Below are positions 1-10,344 of a stretch of 32,559 bases of DNA, piece by piece; position 1 is the first letter of the stretch; each line of letters starts with the position of its first letter. The notes beneath the pieces were generated by a model that was not told the DNA's origin, searched no databases, and saw only the letters and a list, made by a program, of their open reading frames with translations. This DNA is from Fragilaria crotonensis (lineage: Eukaryota > Bacillariophyta > Fragilariophyceae > Fragilariales > Fragilariaceae). A program made the position numbers and the translations under genes. Location of the stretch: the NCBI GenBank assembly GCA_022925895.1, contig JAKSYS010000697.1, positions 1 through 32,559 of the forward strand. The letters are read 5' to 3'.

Positions 1-691
1 GGCTATGTTCCTATGGATGTAACAAGATCATAGAATTGTCCATTAGTAATTCTTGGCCCCCCTGGAACATTCAAAATGTGTCCCAGAATGGTGCCCATCT
101 ATGATTTTTACTAAGATTTTTCCTTAAGTACACTTCAACGTTTCATGCGACTATTTTGTCAAAGTCAAGCTACATGTACGGTTGCCTTAGTAGAAGTTTG
201 CGGGGTCGTAAAAAATCGAACCTGTCCATTGGACTTGGGACAACCAGCGAAAAGACTGCGTCACGTATGCAAAACCACGGACGCTGAACTCGTGCCTCTT
301 ACTTCGTAGAATACTGGTTTCCATACGAGGATTGTCGTGAAAAGGGATATCAAGTGAGAAGCCACTTTAACGTAACATGTTCGCACCGCATGTTAAATAA
401 ACTTTTTATTTAAAGGGAATGGAAACATCATTCACGATCCCGACCTGCGATACCTGGCATTCTGCATACGCAAGTCATTTCAGCGTCATCAAACACTCGT
501 GTTTCAGTTACAATTGCTTAAGTGTTCGATCGTTCTGGGTAGCAAAGGAGTGCAGCTATAACCTTTTTAAGACGCGAAAGCAAGTCACAAATTCATTGTG
601 CAACCTGGTGTTCATGCGAGTCAGGTCCAAATTCTCATCCCGTGTCCCCATTCCTCTGATATTCTCATTTACTATTATTACATCATCGACG
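1..691. other. Upstream non-coding region of the first gene
   Basis: No convincing gene is seen here. An in-frame extension of the first gene starts at an ATG at 419, but its translation (residues before the Met encoded at 692) is Ser/Phe/Cys-rich and unlike the rest of the protein, so I treat 419-691 as 5' UTR or promoter. The only structure noted is a perfect AT-rich inverted repeat at 393-413, listed separately. Confidence 0.5.
393..413. repeat. Perfect 9-bp AT-rich inverted repeat
   Basis: TTAAATAAA (393-401), a three-base spacer CTT, then TTTATTTAA (405-413), an exact reverse complement. It lies six bases before the ATG at 419 and about 280 bases before the preferred start at 692. It could be a promoter or 5'-UTR hairpin, or chance in an AT-rich stretch. 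Confidence 0.4.
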
Positions 692-1342
692 ATGCCGCAA
701 TTCAAAAGAGCCATCCATTTCGGTGAATCCTCAACTCGGGACATCCCCGCAAGAGTTGACATAAAAGATGAAGAAAAGGAGAACATTTGGTATACTGGTA
801 ATGACCTTCTGAGCATGAGAATCGACGCAGGCTTCTTGATCAGAGAAGTGCTCGATAGTCAAGATTTTTCGAATCGCAGATCCTTTGCTGCCGTACTTGA
901 GCGGACCTACGACGCATGTGGTAAAAGCTCCGTTCCCACGTCTCCCGATATCAAACTTTTGGTGAAATGGGCAAAAGCGTGCCCTGCGAGACGAGGCCTG
1001 GAGAGATTCTGTTCTCCAGAGGTGGCGGATAAAGTCAAAGACCGAAGAAAGTATGCGATTCAAGCCCTTCTGGAGGTCCAACGGAGATCTGCAGACATGG
1101 CACCAGAGGAGCGAGCCATCCGGCTACAAAAGGCCTCATTAAAACTGTCCAAGGTCACAAAGACTTACGCACGCGTCTTGGGAATTGTCGACGCTGCCGC
1201 TGCCAAGGAGGATACCAAGAGGCCTCATATTAAAGCATTTAAAGTTGCACCTGAGGATTGCTGTTTACACAAAAAGAATAAACCGCTCGCAAGTTTGGAC
1301 CAAGTGTCAGCAATTTGTCAGGAATTAGAGGTTGGCGCCTAA
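692..1342 (+). CDS. Hypothetical protein of the diatom 'RGLE' type
   Basis: A single-exon gene of 216 residues from the ATG at 692. The pattern is an N-terminal basic/aromatic segment, then EEKENIWYTGNDL, a long helical middle part, and ARRGLERF near residue 105, followed by a charged helix rich in Arg, Ala and Glu (about residues 110-165). From memory this matches a large uncharacterised protein family abundant in diatom genomes, in which an E-K-x-x-[IL]-W-Y segment and a later RGLE motif are the recurring landmarks; its function is not known. No signal peptide or membrane segment is visible, so it is probably cytosolic or nuclear. An upstream in-frame ATG at 419 would add 91 residues that look non-coding. 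The coding call is fairly secure and the function is unknown. Confidence 0.65.
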   Translation: MPQFKRAIHFGESSTRDIPARVDIKDEEKENIWYTGNDLLSMRIDAGFLIREVLDSQDFSNRRSFAAVLERTYDACGKSSVPTSPDIKLLVKWAKACPARRGLERFCSPEVADKVKDRRKYAIQALLEVQRRSADMAPEERAIRLQKASLKLSKVTKTYARVLGIVDAAAAKEDTKRPHIKAFKVAPEDCCLHKKNKPLASLDQVSAICQELEVGA

Positions 1343-1474
1343 ATTCTCACCGGTATACAGTTCAGGGGACGCTACGTGTGCTAGAGCTAATACAATCACA
1401 TACGCGTTTTCAGTTTTGATTTTTCACAGGCCCTTTCTTTTTAGCTCGCGAATTACATCTTTCTTCCATCTAAA

Positions 1475-4214
1475 CTAGGCACGGAGCATTTTCTCAAGCG
1501 CGGTCTTGGCCAACTGGCCGTACGCAGCGTTCTCGGTTTTGAGGCAAACCTTGCAAGCATTGACGCCTTGCTTGAAAGTAAGCTCTGTCAAAAAGTCCAT
1601 CCCAGTAATCGTTCTCATACTGAAGTAAACCACCTCTTGCCCTTCCTGATTGGGAACGGGGCGGCGAGCAATGAAGAATACATTGTAGGCCCTGAACTTG
1701 TTTTGCACTTGATCAATGCCAGTAGAGGACGGAGGTAAATCCGCGACGGTTCCGTAGACTTCATTCGTATCATCGATTGACTTCCAAGCCTCGATAAAGG
1801 CAGATCGATCAAGTGCGCCTTCAGAAGAGAACAGAGCCTCGAAAGAAAAGTTAGCGGCAAAGTAAAAGACACCGCCAGTTGCCATGTTCTTGATAGCGAC
1901 CTGGACTTGAGGGGAAGCCTGCTGACCAGGCGCAATAGGAGCCAGCATGTTCGGAGTGACGTCCAACTCCACAGTGCTTCGTCCAGCGCCACCAATCCCG
2001 ACAGGAGGGTTGCAGGCAATCTGCTGGTTGTCCGGGGTAAGGCCAAATGCGTTTTTGTTGAGCTGGATAGCCAAACTAGACAGCGGAGCGGGGCAGCTAA
2101 CATTCTGGAATTCAATGTCCATGCACACTGTGCCTCCTCTCTGGTAAAATCCGGCGAAAATGTCGAGTCCACCAGATTTATCGGCAGAGCAAACTTGAAC
2201 CAGCTCAACCTGAGGCTTGGCGTAGCTGTCTTGCACAGAGAGACCACCAATGTCGAGCAGGTCACCGCCGCCGCCACCGACGTCATTCTCATCCTCATAA
2301 TCTTCTTCGTCTTCTTCCTCCTCCTCTTCGTATGCACCACCAGTTCCACGGGGGCCACGGACCACAAATGCCTCTGGAGGTTTGTGATAGACACTAGAGA
2401 GCGTAGCGATCTGACCAATCAGAATGCTGAGAAGAGCCGGTTCTAAGCGGAAAGTGTCATCTTCGATAACAGGCTTGTCCCCCAACACCACCATCTTGGC
2501 AGCCTCGGGATCAGTACTAAGCAAACGCCAGTAAATGAAACCACGATCGCGCAAATCAGGGTTGTCTGACTCTTCAGTTGCCATATCCAAGACGCGTTGT
2601 ACCATATCTTGAGTGTCCTCGGGATTTTTGAGGAAACACTTAACAGTCGCTGTCAGTAGCTGTAGTTGGACTGCTGGATCCTCTTCTTCGAAAGTCTCTA
2701 GGAAGGTGTCGAGCAGCTCATCAGCGTTGTCAATGCGTTCGGCGTACTCTCCGATGATCCAAATCATGCTTGCCTTGGCGAGAGGTTCGTCCAAAGTATC
2801 CAAGTTATCACAGAGAGTGGCAATGATGCTCTCATAACGATTAGGATAACGACGGAAGATGTCCTTGATAACAATGACGGACTCCTGGACAACATAGTTG
2901 ACCTTCGTTTGAATCAATTCAAGGAGAACCCCAATACATCTTTCGGCAGCACGTTCCAACTTGACGGCGCATCGACCAATGGCAGAGACAGACTTACGAA
3001 CAAAATCAACATCAACCTCCGTAGAGTACTCCTTGAGCTCCAACAATACTTGATCAATGTTCTTCTCCGAAACGAGTTTGATGATGATTTCGAGTTTTTC
3101 CATCTGAAAAAAGAAAGAACGGTAAGCCTCGTCTTTTCTTGGCTTCGAGCACACTCCACTAGCACAGCGCAGGTCAGCGTACCTTCACATAGATCGGATC
3201 ATTGTATTTGCAGAAAAAGACCTTGATTTCATTCTCCAAAATGGCAGGACGTTTCTGAACAATCAAATTGATGTTTCGCAACGCCACGTACTGAATTTCA
3301 GGTTCCGAATTCAGCAATGTCACTAGCGGTGGAGCCAGCTTGCGCGTAAGGTTTCGAATGGCATCCGAGGCTCCTCCTAGGGAGTCCATGTAACTCAAGA
3401 TTACCTTAACGGCAGACATGACGACTGCCGAGTTCGCGTGTTGCAGTCGAGGTGTGACACGTTCAATGATACCTTCCGCTTCGCGACCGTCTGCAGGCGA
3501 GTACTTTGCCAGGGAATCCAAGATGAAGACTTGTCCCCACTCGGTACATTCGTTGAGCGCGGCAAGCAACTTTTGAAGTACAGACGCCGTAATCTTCATC
3601 ACATCGCGCCCAGAGGTCTCGGCGATCTCAGAAAGTGCCGCAACTCCGTTGGCGACGACGGAAGGGTTGGAATCACTAATCAAATCATGCAATACTTCCA
3701 AAAATCCGCGCTCTTGAACGAGATCAGGGGCAATATCGTACAGTTTAGCAACACAAACGGCAGCAGTCTTCCTGACGTATGGATCTTCATCACGCAAGGC
3801 ACGCGAAAGCGGTTCGCACAAGTACTCAGTAATGCGATCAACACGGATACATCCCATGGTACGGACAGCGAGAGCCCGAATCAGAGGATTTGGATCTGAC
3901 GCATCCTTGACAAAGGTATTGACTGCCAAAAGAGTTAACTCGGGCTGGGACTTGGCATAGTTAATCAGGTACAAATACACCAATTTCTTCAGCTCAATGT
4001 TCCCAGTCTGTGCACAGTTCAAAACATCGGTGAAGAGCATACTAACATCCTTTCCGACCGTCATGGACGCAATAACTTTCTTAACGGCGTCAACCTTCGT
4101 TACGCGGTCCGTCGAATTGAGTTCCATCTTGAGTTCGTGCATTTCACCCTTTTTCTGAGTGGTAAAGAAGCGAGAATCGCTTCCGCCTTCCTTGCCCAAG
4201 ATTTTGGCAGCCAT
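1475..4214 (-). CDS. AP-1/AP-2 complex subunit beta (beta-adaptin)
   Basis: Two exons, 4214-3183 and 3103-1475, with a 79-nt GT-AG intron (3182-3104), encode 886 residues. This is the large beta subunit of a clathrin adaptor complex, acting at the trans-Golgi/endosome or plasma membrane. The N-terminal trunk is HEAT-like and closely matches beta1/beta2-adaptins: [52 protein letters not shown] joined across the intron to [10 protein letters not shown], and [15 protein letters not shown] sequence. An acidic hinge ([16 protein letters not shown]) and Gly run lead to DLLDIGGLS, similar to the DLLDL-type segment of other beta hinges. The two-part appendage follows (about residues 640-886). The length is close to the family norm of about 900-950. 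One beta subunit commonly serves both AP-1 and AP-2 in protists, so I do not choose between them. The join is supported by unbroken family homology. Confidence 0.95.
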
Positions 4215-5068
4215 CTTGAATGTTCACTATTGACAAAGGGATGCAAGCAACTCAAGTGAGCACAGAAGAAACGCGGCGGCAACACATTAATCTCACTGGA
4301 GCATTGAATGGTCATATTCATGTAGCACCTCGTAGAAATCATACCACAAAGGATGCAATGGGAGAAGCCGACGACCCGACGGCATCCAACATGGATTCTT
4401 TGTCTGATTCCCTCATTTTCCCGCCGCTTCTACAGCTCGTCTGGTCTGTCACAGGTAACATGGTTGAGGATTGCCAGCAAGCTCTTACCTAGTGCAGTTT
4501 TTGGTTGAACGGTAGAAGGAATCAACGAAATGGAACTGGTCGCAAGGTGCTGTAACGCTGCGGTGTTCAATGCGGTGAAATGCCAGATTTAAACGAGTTT
4601 ATGTATGATACAGATATGAGGACAGGCCATCCCGGAGAAATCGTCACTTTGGCCATCTGAGCAGGGTGAAGGAGTGTCCAGCTGTGTCGCACGTTAGAAG
4701 ATTTAATCTTGCTCATGTACAGTAGTTTGCTCACCTCCGCTGAGCTCCTGACTACTTGTACTGACTACTGACTGCAAGTACCGCCGGGTTCTTGTGCTTG
4801 TACGGGCATAGTACTTCAGTGGCGTTTGTGCTCTGCATTGTACTGTATTACGATACTGTAGTAAAGTCTCGGTCTCGTCTGGCCACAGACTGACGTTTTC
4901 AGACATCACCATCACTCACGAAGTGTTCACAGTTAACCCAAAGAAATGAGGTGTGTCACACCAATTTATGCGTTAGACGTTTGACGTTTGACCATCACAC
5001 ATCACACTGATCATCCATCTAAGTTGAAGGGGGGGGAAAGACCACAATCAGCTTGAAGACACTCTACC
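4215..5068. other. Divergent intergenic region between beta-adaptin and CysRS
   Basis: An 850-base spacer between two head-to-head genes, so presumably holding both promoters. It contains a GTAC/AGTAC-rich stretch at about 4715-4870 and a short direct repeat of TTTGACG/GACGTTTGAC at about 4976-4992, with TGACGT-like cores close to the CysRS start. Small open frames across 4220-4492 and 4703-4915 show no protein-like character. Confidence 0.45.
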
Positions 5069-6676
5069 ATGAGACTCTACGCATGGGCACTAGCTATGGT
5101 CGTTGCCTCGACTTGCCCGACGGTTGATGCATGGTCTCCGTCGCGATCCTTTGTGCGGCGTACTAAATTGTTCATGTCCAGCTCATCACAAGGCACGCTC
5201 CCTGAACTCGTCCTCTACAACTCCAAATCTCGCTCCAAGGAACCTTTGCGGACCTTGGAACCTTCCAAAGTCAAAATGTACACTTGCGGCCCGACAGTCT
5301 ACGACAGCGCTCATGTTGGGAACTTTCGTGCCTTCTTGACGTACGACATTTTGAAACGGACACTCCAATACTTTGGGTATGAGGTCGACCACATTTGCAA
5401 TCTTACAGACGTAGATGACAAGATTCTGATGCGTTGCGAACGAGATTCCTTGACGGTAGAAGAATTGACATCGCAGTGTACCGACGCATTCATGAAAGAT
5501 TTGGAGGCGCTCAACATTGTCCCCGCTCGCGCATATCCCCGAGCCACACAGCACATTCAGGACATGGTCGAGATGGTCCAACAGCTAGCGGCCAAGGATT
5601 TGGCGTATCAGACACCAGATGGGAGTTGGTACTTTGCCACTGCAAATGATCCCAAGTATGGGACCCAATTGGTAAATTTGAAGGTGGATGAGATGGAGTC
5701 ACAAGAACGCACGTCTGCGCAAGATGATATGGGTAAACGAAGCAGTCAAGATTTTTGTCTTTGGAAGGCTTTCAAGAATGGCGTCGATCGTGAGGATGCC
5801 ACATGGGATACACCTATTGGGCGCGGTCGTCCAGGATGGCACCTGGAGTGTTCTGCCATGGCGCGAGTCTTTTTGGGTGATACCATTGACGTTCACTGTG
5901 GCGGTATTGATTTGAAGTTTCCTCATCACGAGAATGAGATTGCACAGTCTGAGGGTGCTACTGGCAAATTATTTTGCGAATGCTGGATTCACAATGGATT
6001 TGTCAACATTGACAATGAGAAAATGTCCAAAAGCAAGGGTAACTTCCTCACCTTGAGAGGAGCATGTCCCAAACCAGACGAAGTTCGTGCCTATCGATAC
6101 CTAGTAGTGAGTTCGCAATATCGCAACCCTCTCAATTTTACGGAGAAGGCAACCAAAGCGGCCCAGAATGCGCTCCAACGAATTGATCGGGTTCGAGAGC
6201 AACTTGAAGCCATCATATCCAAGGACGCGACCGCGGCTGGAGACTCTGAAATTGCAACGGCAGTTGTTCCGAATGAAATAAAGAATTTTGACGCGGCCCT
6301 GCTGGATGACCTAAGTATGCCAAGAGCTGCAGCGTCTCTCTTCGCCTTGGTCAAGTTAGCAGAGAATGAATTCAAGAAAGGCGACGATGTCATGGATATT
6401 GTTGGCCTTCAGGCAATCAACGCGGCGCTGTTACAGATGGACAGAGTATTCGGAGTGTTTTATCGTGTTCCACTGTCAGAAATAGAAGAAAAGGAACAGT
6501 CGAATGCTCTGATAGTACCCGTTGAGGTCATGGACTTGGTAGGTCAACGAACTGCTGCGAAGGATTCCCAGGATTGGGAACTGGCTGATAGCCTCAGAAA
6601 GCGTATTGCTGAAATGGGATTCACAGTGAAGGACGTGAAGGGTGGAGAACCAATTGTGAGTCGACTTCAAGCGTAA
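5069..6676 (+). CDS. Cysteinyl-tRNA synthetase, organelle-targeted
   Basis: 535 residues in a single exon. It charges tRNA-Cys with cysteine using ATP (class I aminoacyl-tRNA synthetase). The class I HIGH-type motif is seen in YTCGPTVYDSAHVGNFRAF (Cys73 is the first zinc ligand), further zinc ligands in GWHLECSAM (Cys261) and FPHHENE (about residues 285-290), and KMSKSKGNF at residues 318-326. A helical anticodon-binding DALR-type region and C-terminal tail follow. The N-terminus is a hydrophobic signal peptide with TVDA|WSPSRSFVRR, an Ala-|-aromatic junction followed by a basic, Ser-rich transit region, as in diatom plastid proteins. An internal Met at residue 36 (MSSSSQGT) could start a shorter cytosolic form. 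Dual use of one aminoacyl-tRNA synthetase gene is documented in diatoms, so the alternative start is plausible but unproven. Confidence 0.95.
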   Translation: MRLYAWALAMVVASTCPTVDAWSPSRSFVRRTKLFMSSSSQGTLPELVLYNSKSRSKEPLRTLEPSKVKMYTCGPTVYDSAHVGNFRAFLTYDILKRTLQYFGYEVDHICNLTDVDDKILMRCERDSLTVEELTSQCTDAFMKDLEALNIVPARAYPRATQHIQDMVEMVQQLAAKDLAYQTPDGSWYFATANDPKYGTQLVNLKVDEMESQERTSAQDDMGKRSSQDFCLWKAFKNGVDREDATWDTPIGRGRPGWHLECSAMARVFLGDTIDVHCGGIDLKFPHHENEIAQSEGATGKLFCECWIHNGFVNIDNEKMSKSKGNFLTLRGACPKPDEVRAYRYLVVSSQYRNPLNFTEKATKAAQNALQRIDRVREQLEAIISKDATAAGDSEIATAVVPNEIKNFDAALLDDLSMPRAAASLFALVKLAENEFKKGDDVMDIVGLQAINAALLQMDRVFGVFYRVPLSEIEEKEQSNALIVPVEVMDLVGQRTAAKDSQDWELADSLRKRIAEMGFTVKDVKGGEPIVSRLQA

Positions 6677-6897
6677 CTCTTTGATTTAGACTATTGAAGC
6701 TGCGTTTGATACACTAGTTGAACAATAACTTTTCTATGCTGTGAACTGAGCGCAACTCATTGCGTTTTGGTGAGAAACCTGTTAACATAGCTAAAAAAGT
6801 CGTTAGGAGTCGAAACTTGGTTTTTCGGCAAACTCTACCAGTAAAAAACATCGAGATAGCAGTCAGAATTCAGAAGAATCAACATCAGAATGCGAAG

Positions 6898-7575
6898 TCA
6901 AACTTGATCATCAGAGTCCTTGTCATCGCCGAACATGGCTTTGGTTGAATTCTGAGGGATGAGACGCAACCTAGGATTGTCGGAACCTCGATGACTGTTG
7001 TCACCAAGTATAGCTTGGGTTGAATTTTCAGGCACGAGCCTTACTGTTCGATTCCCCTTCTCTTTTGGAGAGAGCGATCGATCAACAAATATAGCTCGAG
7101 ATCTCCCATTTGATGAGGAAACCTCAAAATCTGGATATTCCCACCCATTCCCTCCGTCATCATGGGAGTTGGTTTGACTGTCATCGATCCCTTTGATGGA
7201 CACGAACTCGACAGCAGCAATTGACGCTTCTTCCTTCAGTAGACCCGCGCGCAGGGTCTCATACTTTTCTCCGCTCCGTTCAGAACCGACATTAGAATCT
7301 GTAAATGAGTCTGTGCTGCCCATCATACCATCGGTGCTGTTGTTCATGAAGCTCTCAGTCCTTCTTAGTGATCCAAGGTCATCTTTCAACTGTATAGTGT
7401 AAGATTTAATATCATCCAGCGTCAACTCGAGGGACGGTCTCTTTTTCACCTCGTTGCTGTCCTCGAATGTATTGGCCATGATCAATGTATCGTACATCAG
7501 AGGCAGTTTACCTGGTATTTTCGACTTGAGTGGCACGATACGCACCTTAAAGGTTCTGATGGTTGTTGATCTCAT
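6898..7575 (-). CDS. Hypothetical protein with duplicated RL[VI]P-NST motif
   Basis: 225 residues from the ATG at 7575; a stop codon lies just upstream in frame, and the GTG two codons earlier is not a likely eukaryotic start. I do not recognise the family. The sequence starts with a basic stretch (RTFKVRIVPLKSKIPGKL), has a middle region rich in Ser, Thr, Asp and Asn, and ends with two copies of a motif: RLVPENSTQAILGDN and RLIPQNSTKAMFGDD, separated by about ten residues. The C-terminus is acidic (DDKDSDDQV). There is no signal peptide, membrane segment or cysteine pattern. It is convergent with CysRS, about 220 bases away. It may be a complete small disordered protein or the last exon of a longer gene whose 5' part I cannot find. 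Confidence 0.5.
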   Translation of the reverse strand: MRSTTIRTFKVRIVPLKSKIPGKLPLMYDTLIMANTFEDSNEVKKRPSLELTLDDIKSYTIQLKDDLGSLRRTESFMNNSTDGMMGSTDSFTDSNVGSERSGEKYETLRAGLLKEEASIAAVEFVSIKGIDDSQTNSHDDGGNGWEYPDFEVSSSNGRSRAIFVDRSLSPKEKGNRTVRLVPENSTQAILGDNSHRGSDNPRLRLIPQNSTKAMFGDDKDSDDQV

Positions 7576-8610
7576 CTCCACGAGGAATTATGTACGAGGC
7601 ATATGTAAGTTGGCATCCGAAAGGCATGTGATTCGCTTCGTGACTCAATCATAATGGAGATCGTCCTCAATGATTAGCTCGAAGAGAACACGTCAATAAG
7701 AAAAGAATTACTATATTCAGATCCCAGATTTCGGGTGCGACGTTTCGATGCGGTATATACATTGGGTCGCTCGATTCTATTGCAGTCTTTCAAGATCTCC
7801 ACTACCTGGTACTGGTACAGAAAGAAGGTAGCACTCGGATTCTCTATATTGTGTACTCCGAGTCATTCACTTATTTAGATGGTATTTAGGACCAAGACAT
7901 TCATGTCACGAGTCCCGAGTCCGGACTTAGAATGCATACTGAGACAGAATCGTAACATAGACACGACGGCTACCTCATTGTCCGAAATCCGAACGAGTCG
8001 AATGTGTCACTCGCGTTTTCATCTTCGTTTTAATTACTACATACATGTAAGTGAATGTCGTAACTTGTTGGATCAGTCCCATTGCTTTTCCTGGCTTCTT
8101 GGAGTCCGCCAGCAGGCAAGTGCTTCCTTCCAACAACTGCAGCATAATGGCCTCACGGTAATTCGCCTGTACTCGGAGTAGTACAGTACTCTGTAGTACT
8201 CGAGTACTCCGTACTCAGCATAGCCGATTCTACCCCAGTACCGGTAATAAAAATGTTACTGGTTAGGGATACTCCGTACTCCGTACTACTCCGTGTACCT
8301 GGTACGGTAGCGTACTACCACTCGGCACTTTTATGCTTTTATGTAGTACTCCGTACTGTAGTTTGCAGTTTGGAGTTTGGAGGCCGAAACAGAGATGAAA
8401 ACCACAAGTTCATGTACGGTCGTCTATTGTCTACTGGAGTACTCGTTACTTGTATTTTGTCGTAACGGACAACAGGTCTGATTCCACGATGGAGATTGCC
8501 TCCACTCTCTGCTATCTACATTAACCTGGTACTGAACCCCATTGACAATCTGAAGTTGAAAATCGCTTGGTGTAGTCCCTGAGGCGGTGGTTGTATACAT
8601 AGTCACAAGC
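7576..8610. other. Intergenic region with a dense GTAC-palindrome cluster
   Basis: A 1-kb divergent spacer. The first half (7576-8160) shows nothing recognisable apart from a TACCTGGTACTGGTACA-like stretch near 7803. From about 8165 to 8450 there are some fifteen or more GTAC tetranucleotides, many as ACTCCGTACT or AGTACTC. Small ORFs here are probably chance. Confidence 0.5.
8165..8450. repeat. Cluster of GTAC-centred short palindromes
   Basis: About fifteen or more GTAC cores occur within roughly 285 bases, in contexts such as AGTACAGTACT, GAGTACTCCGTACTC, ATACTCCGTACTCCGTAC and GTAGTACTCCGTACTG. The nearest relatives in this window are in other intergenic segments (about 12060-12480, 14935-15120, 19210-19330, 23400-23530, 28860-28980). 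This is a degenerate short-repeat cluster with no clear unit boundaries. Confidence 0.6.
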
Positions 8611-10344
8611 ATGTCGACGAATTGGAATCAAGGTATGGGGTGGAGGTTAGGGGTGCCTGTACCTGTGCGCCTATCGAATCAAAGCGAGAATCGTCGTCAG
8701 CCTGGAAGTGTTTCGAGTGATGGAAGGTTCATGTCGCAAGCGCCTCTGCACCTTCACCGGCGTCAGCAGCCATCTCCTCCAAAGTCACGTGCGGTCGATG
8801 CCTCGCTGCCTCCACAACCATCGCAGCCTCGACGTTCCAGGTGGGGAACTCCGTTGTCCAAGTCAAGTCGACAACACAACAGCGAACAGGGTTCCGTTCT
8901 TTCCTATAGCTCGCCATTTCAAAATCAAACACGAAACACTACTGATTCGCACCAGACACGGTGTCCAGCGACGACAAAACATCCACCAGCTCCACCGCAA
9001 CCTCCATTGTATGCCGAACTTGGTACCACCATTATCATCGATTCGATGGAACAATCTGGTAATGCTTTGGACAGTGAAATATCCGTTCACGCCACACATC
9101 ATACAGGAAAGAATCCGCTGTCCCAAGGTAATTCTGCAGGAACGATTTCGTCTATCGTTGCGGATGGTATGAGAGTCAGCGCGTCGCATGCATCGAAGGA
9201 ACCGTTCGTCGAAAGCAGCGAGAATGTCGAGTGTGGGTCTACAGAAGCCCAGGTGGAAGACCACCAAAGTACCTCGGCTCGATTCCAAACTGTAGATGAA
9301 ACAATTCCATCTCACGCGGCTTCACCTCAAGTCGATGCTGAGGATGATCGGCAGGATGTCGAAGTGCGCATGGAAATTGAGACTTTCCCGAAAATGGCAG
9401 ATGGGGAGGATTCCAAGTGCCCTCTGCCGTCCAACGAGCCGCACAACGCGTTGATTCTTTCACATACTGATGTGAAGCAATCAGCTCAACGCTCTCTTTT
9501 CGAGGATTCAGACAAGTCCGGAACGATGTATTTGGACAAATCCGAAGATTCAACCAGTGTTGTTCAGAAGGCCACCCTTGTTCGACTTGCCAAAATGAAG
9601 CTTCGTCATGCCAAACTCCAATTAGTCACTGCACTCACACGGCAACAATCACTCGCGGAATCGCCGACATTGCCACCTATTACGGCACTCAGCCAGCCAC
9701 TTTTCGTCCAGAATATTCTCAGCAAAGACAAATCTTTGGTGCAGCTGTTACCAGAACCAGCTCTGACGGAGGGCGAATGTAATGTCGTCATCCCGTATCA
9801 TTCTGACAATGAGGACGATCAACGCGTTCCCGATGACCTCCATCAAAAGAGTAAAGAGTTGCGAAAGAATTTGTTGCTACTGAAAAAGGAAAATCTTGAG
9901 TTGACACTCCGGAATCACGAACATGCGAGCGCCAGTCTACCGCAGAATGAGGAAGTGACGGAACCCCGTGTTTTCGACAAGCAGGCTTTGAAGAGACGCC
10001 AAGAGGAGCTGCAACAAACAGTGGACGCGGCTTATTGGAAGCGCTTGGTGATTCAGCAACGAAATCTGCTGGCGGCCGAAAGGAAGGAGGTGCTTCAACA
10101 CGAACAGAAGCTACTTTCGTGTCAAGAAGAAATCAAGATCAAGCAGGAGTCCATTTGGGAATGTGAACGGAAAATTGATGAATCAAGAGTTCGAGAGAAA
10201 TGCGTAGATGAGATGATAGAAAAGGCCGTCAGAGGGGTTCTCAACGCTCGAAAGCGACGGCACGAGATGCAAGGTTCAAGGCAAAGCCAGCCAAAGAAAA
10301 GCAGATTCTCAAATCATGATGTTATCGACCTGACTTCTCCTTGA
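8611..10344 (+). CDS. Coiled-coil protein with C-terminal SUMO-interaction motif
   Basis: 577 residues from the ATG at 8611; an in-frame GTG at 8587 is not a likely eukaryotic start. The first 400 residues are disordered (Pro, Gln, Ser, His-rich early on, then acidic). A conserved-looking helix LVRLAKMKLRHAKLQLVTAL lies near residue 320. The last 170 residues are strongly helical and charged (LRKNLLLLKKENLELTLRN, then KRRQEELQQTV onward), consistent with a coiled coil. The extreme C-terminus holds basic clusters (ARKRRHE, QPKKSRF) suggesting nuclear import, and ends HDVIDLTSP, a textbook V-I-D-L-T SUMO-interaction motif. I do not recognise an orthologous family. A nuclear scaffold or chromatin/RNA-related role is an inference from motifs only. 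A donor-like AGGTATGG shortly after the ATG means the first exon boundary could differ. Confidence 0.7.
   Translation: MSTNWNQGMGWRLGVPVPVRLSNQSENRRQPGSVSSDGRFMSQAPLHLHRRQQPSPPKSRAVDASLPPQPSQPRRSRWGTPLSKSSRQHNSEQGSVLSYSSPFQNQTRNTTDSHQTRCPATTKHPPAPPQPPLYAELGTTIIIDSMEQSGNALDSEISVHATHHTGKNPLSQGNSAGTISSIVADGMRVSASHASKEPFVESSENVECGSTEAQVEDHQSTSARFQTVDETIPSHAASPQVDAEDDRQDVEVRMEIETFPKMADGEDSKCPLPSNEPHNALILSHTDVKQSAQRSLFEDSDKSGTMYLDKSEDSTSVVQKATLVRLAKMKLRHAKLQLVTALTRQQSLAESPTLPPITALSQPLFVQNILSKDKSLVQLLPEPALTEGECNVVIPYHSDNEDDQRVPDDLHQKSKELRKNLLLLKKENLELTLRNHEHASASLPQNEEVTEPRVFDKQALKRRQEELQQTVDAAYWKRLVIQQRNLLAAERKEVLQHEQKLLSCQEEIKIKQESIWECERKIDESRVREKCVDEMIEKAVRGVLNARKRRHEMQGSRQSQPKKSRFSNHDVIDLTSP

Noticed and set aside
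419..691. N-terminal extension of the first gene from the ATG at 419
   Set aside because: The 91 extra residues are rich in Ser, Phe and Cys with no protein-like pattern, and the recognisable family sequence begins just after the Met at 692.
1907..2446. 179-codon plus-strand open frame inside the beta-adaptin gene
   Set aside because: It is the antisense shadow of the hinge and appendage coding sequence; the acidic hinge gives artificial Leu/Phe/Val-rich translation.
4220..4492. Open frame of 90 codons between beta-adaptin and CysRS
   Set aside because: It lies in the shared promoter region, has no recognisable domain, and is of a length expected by chance.
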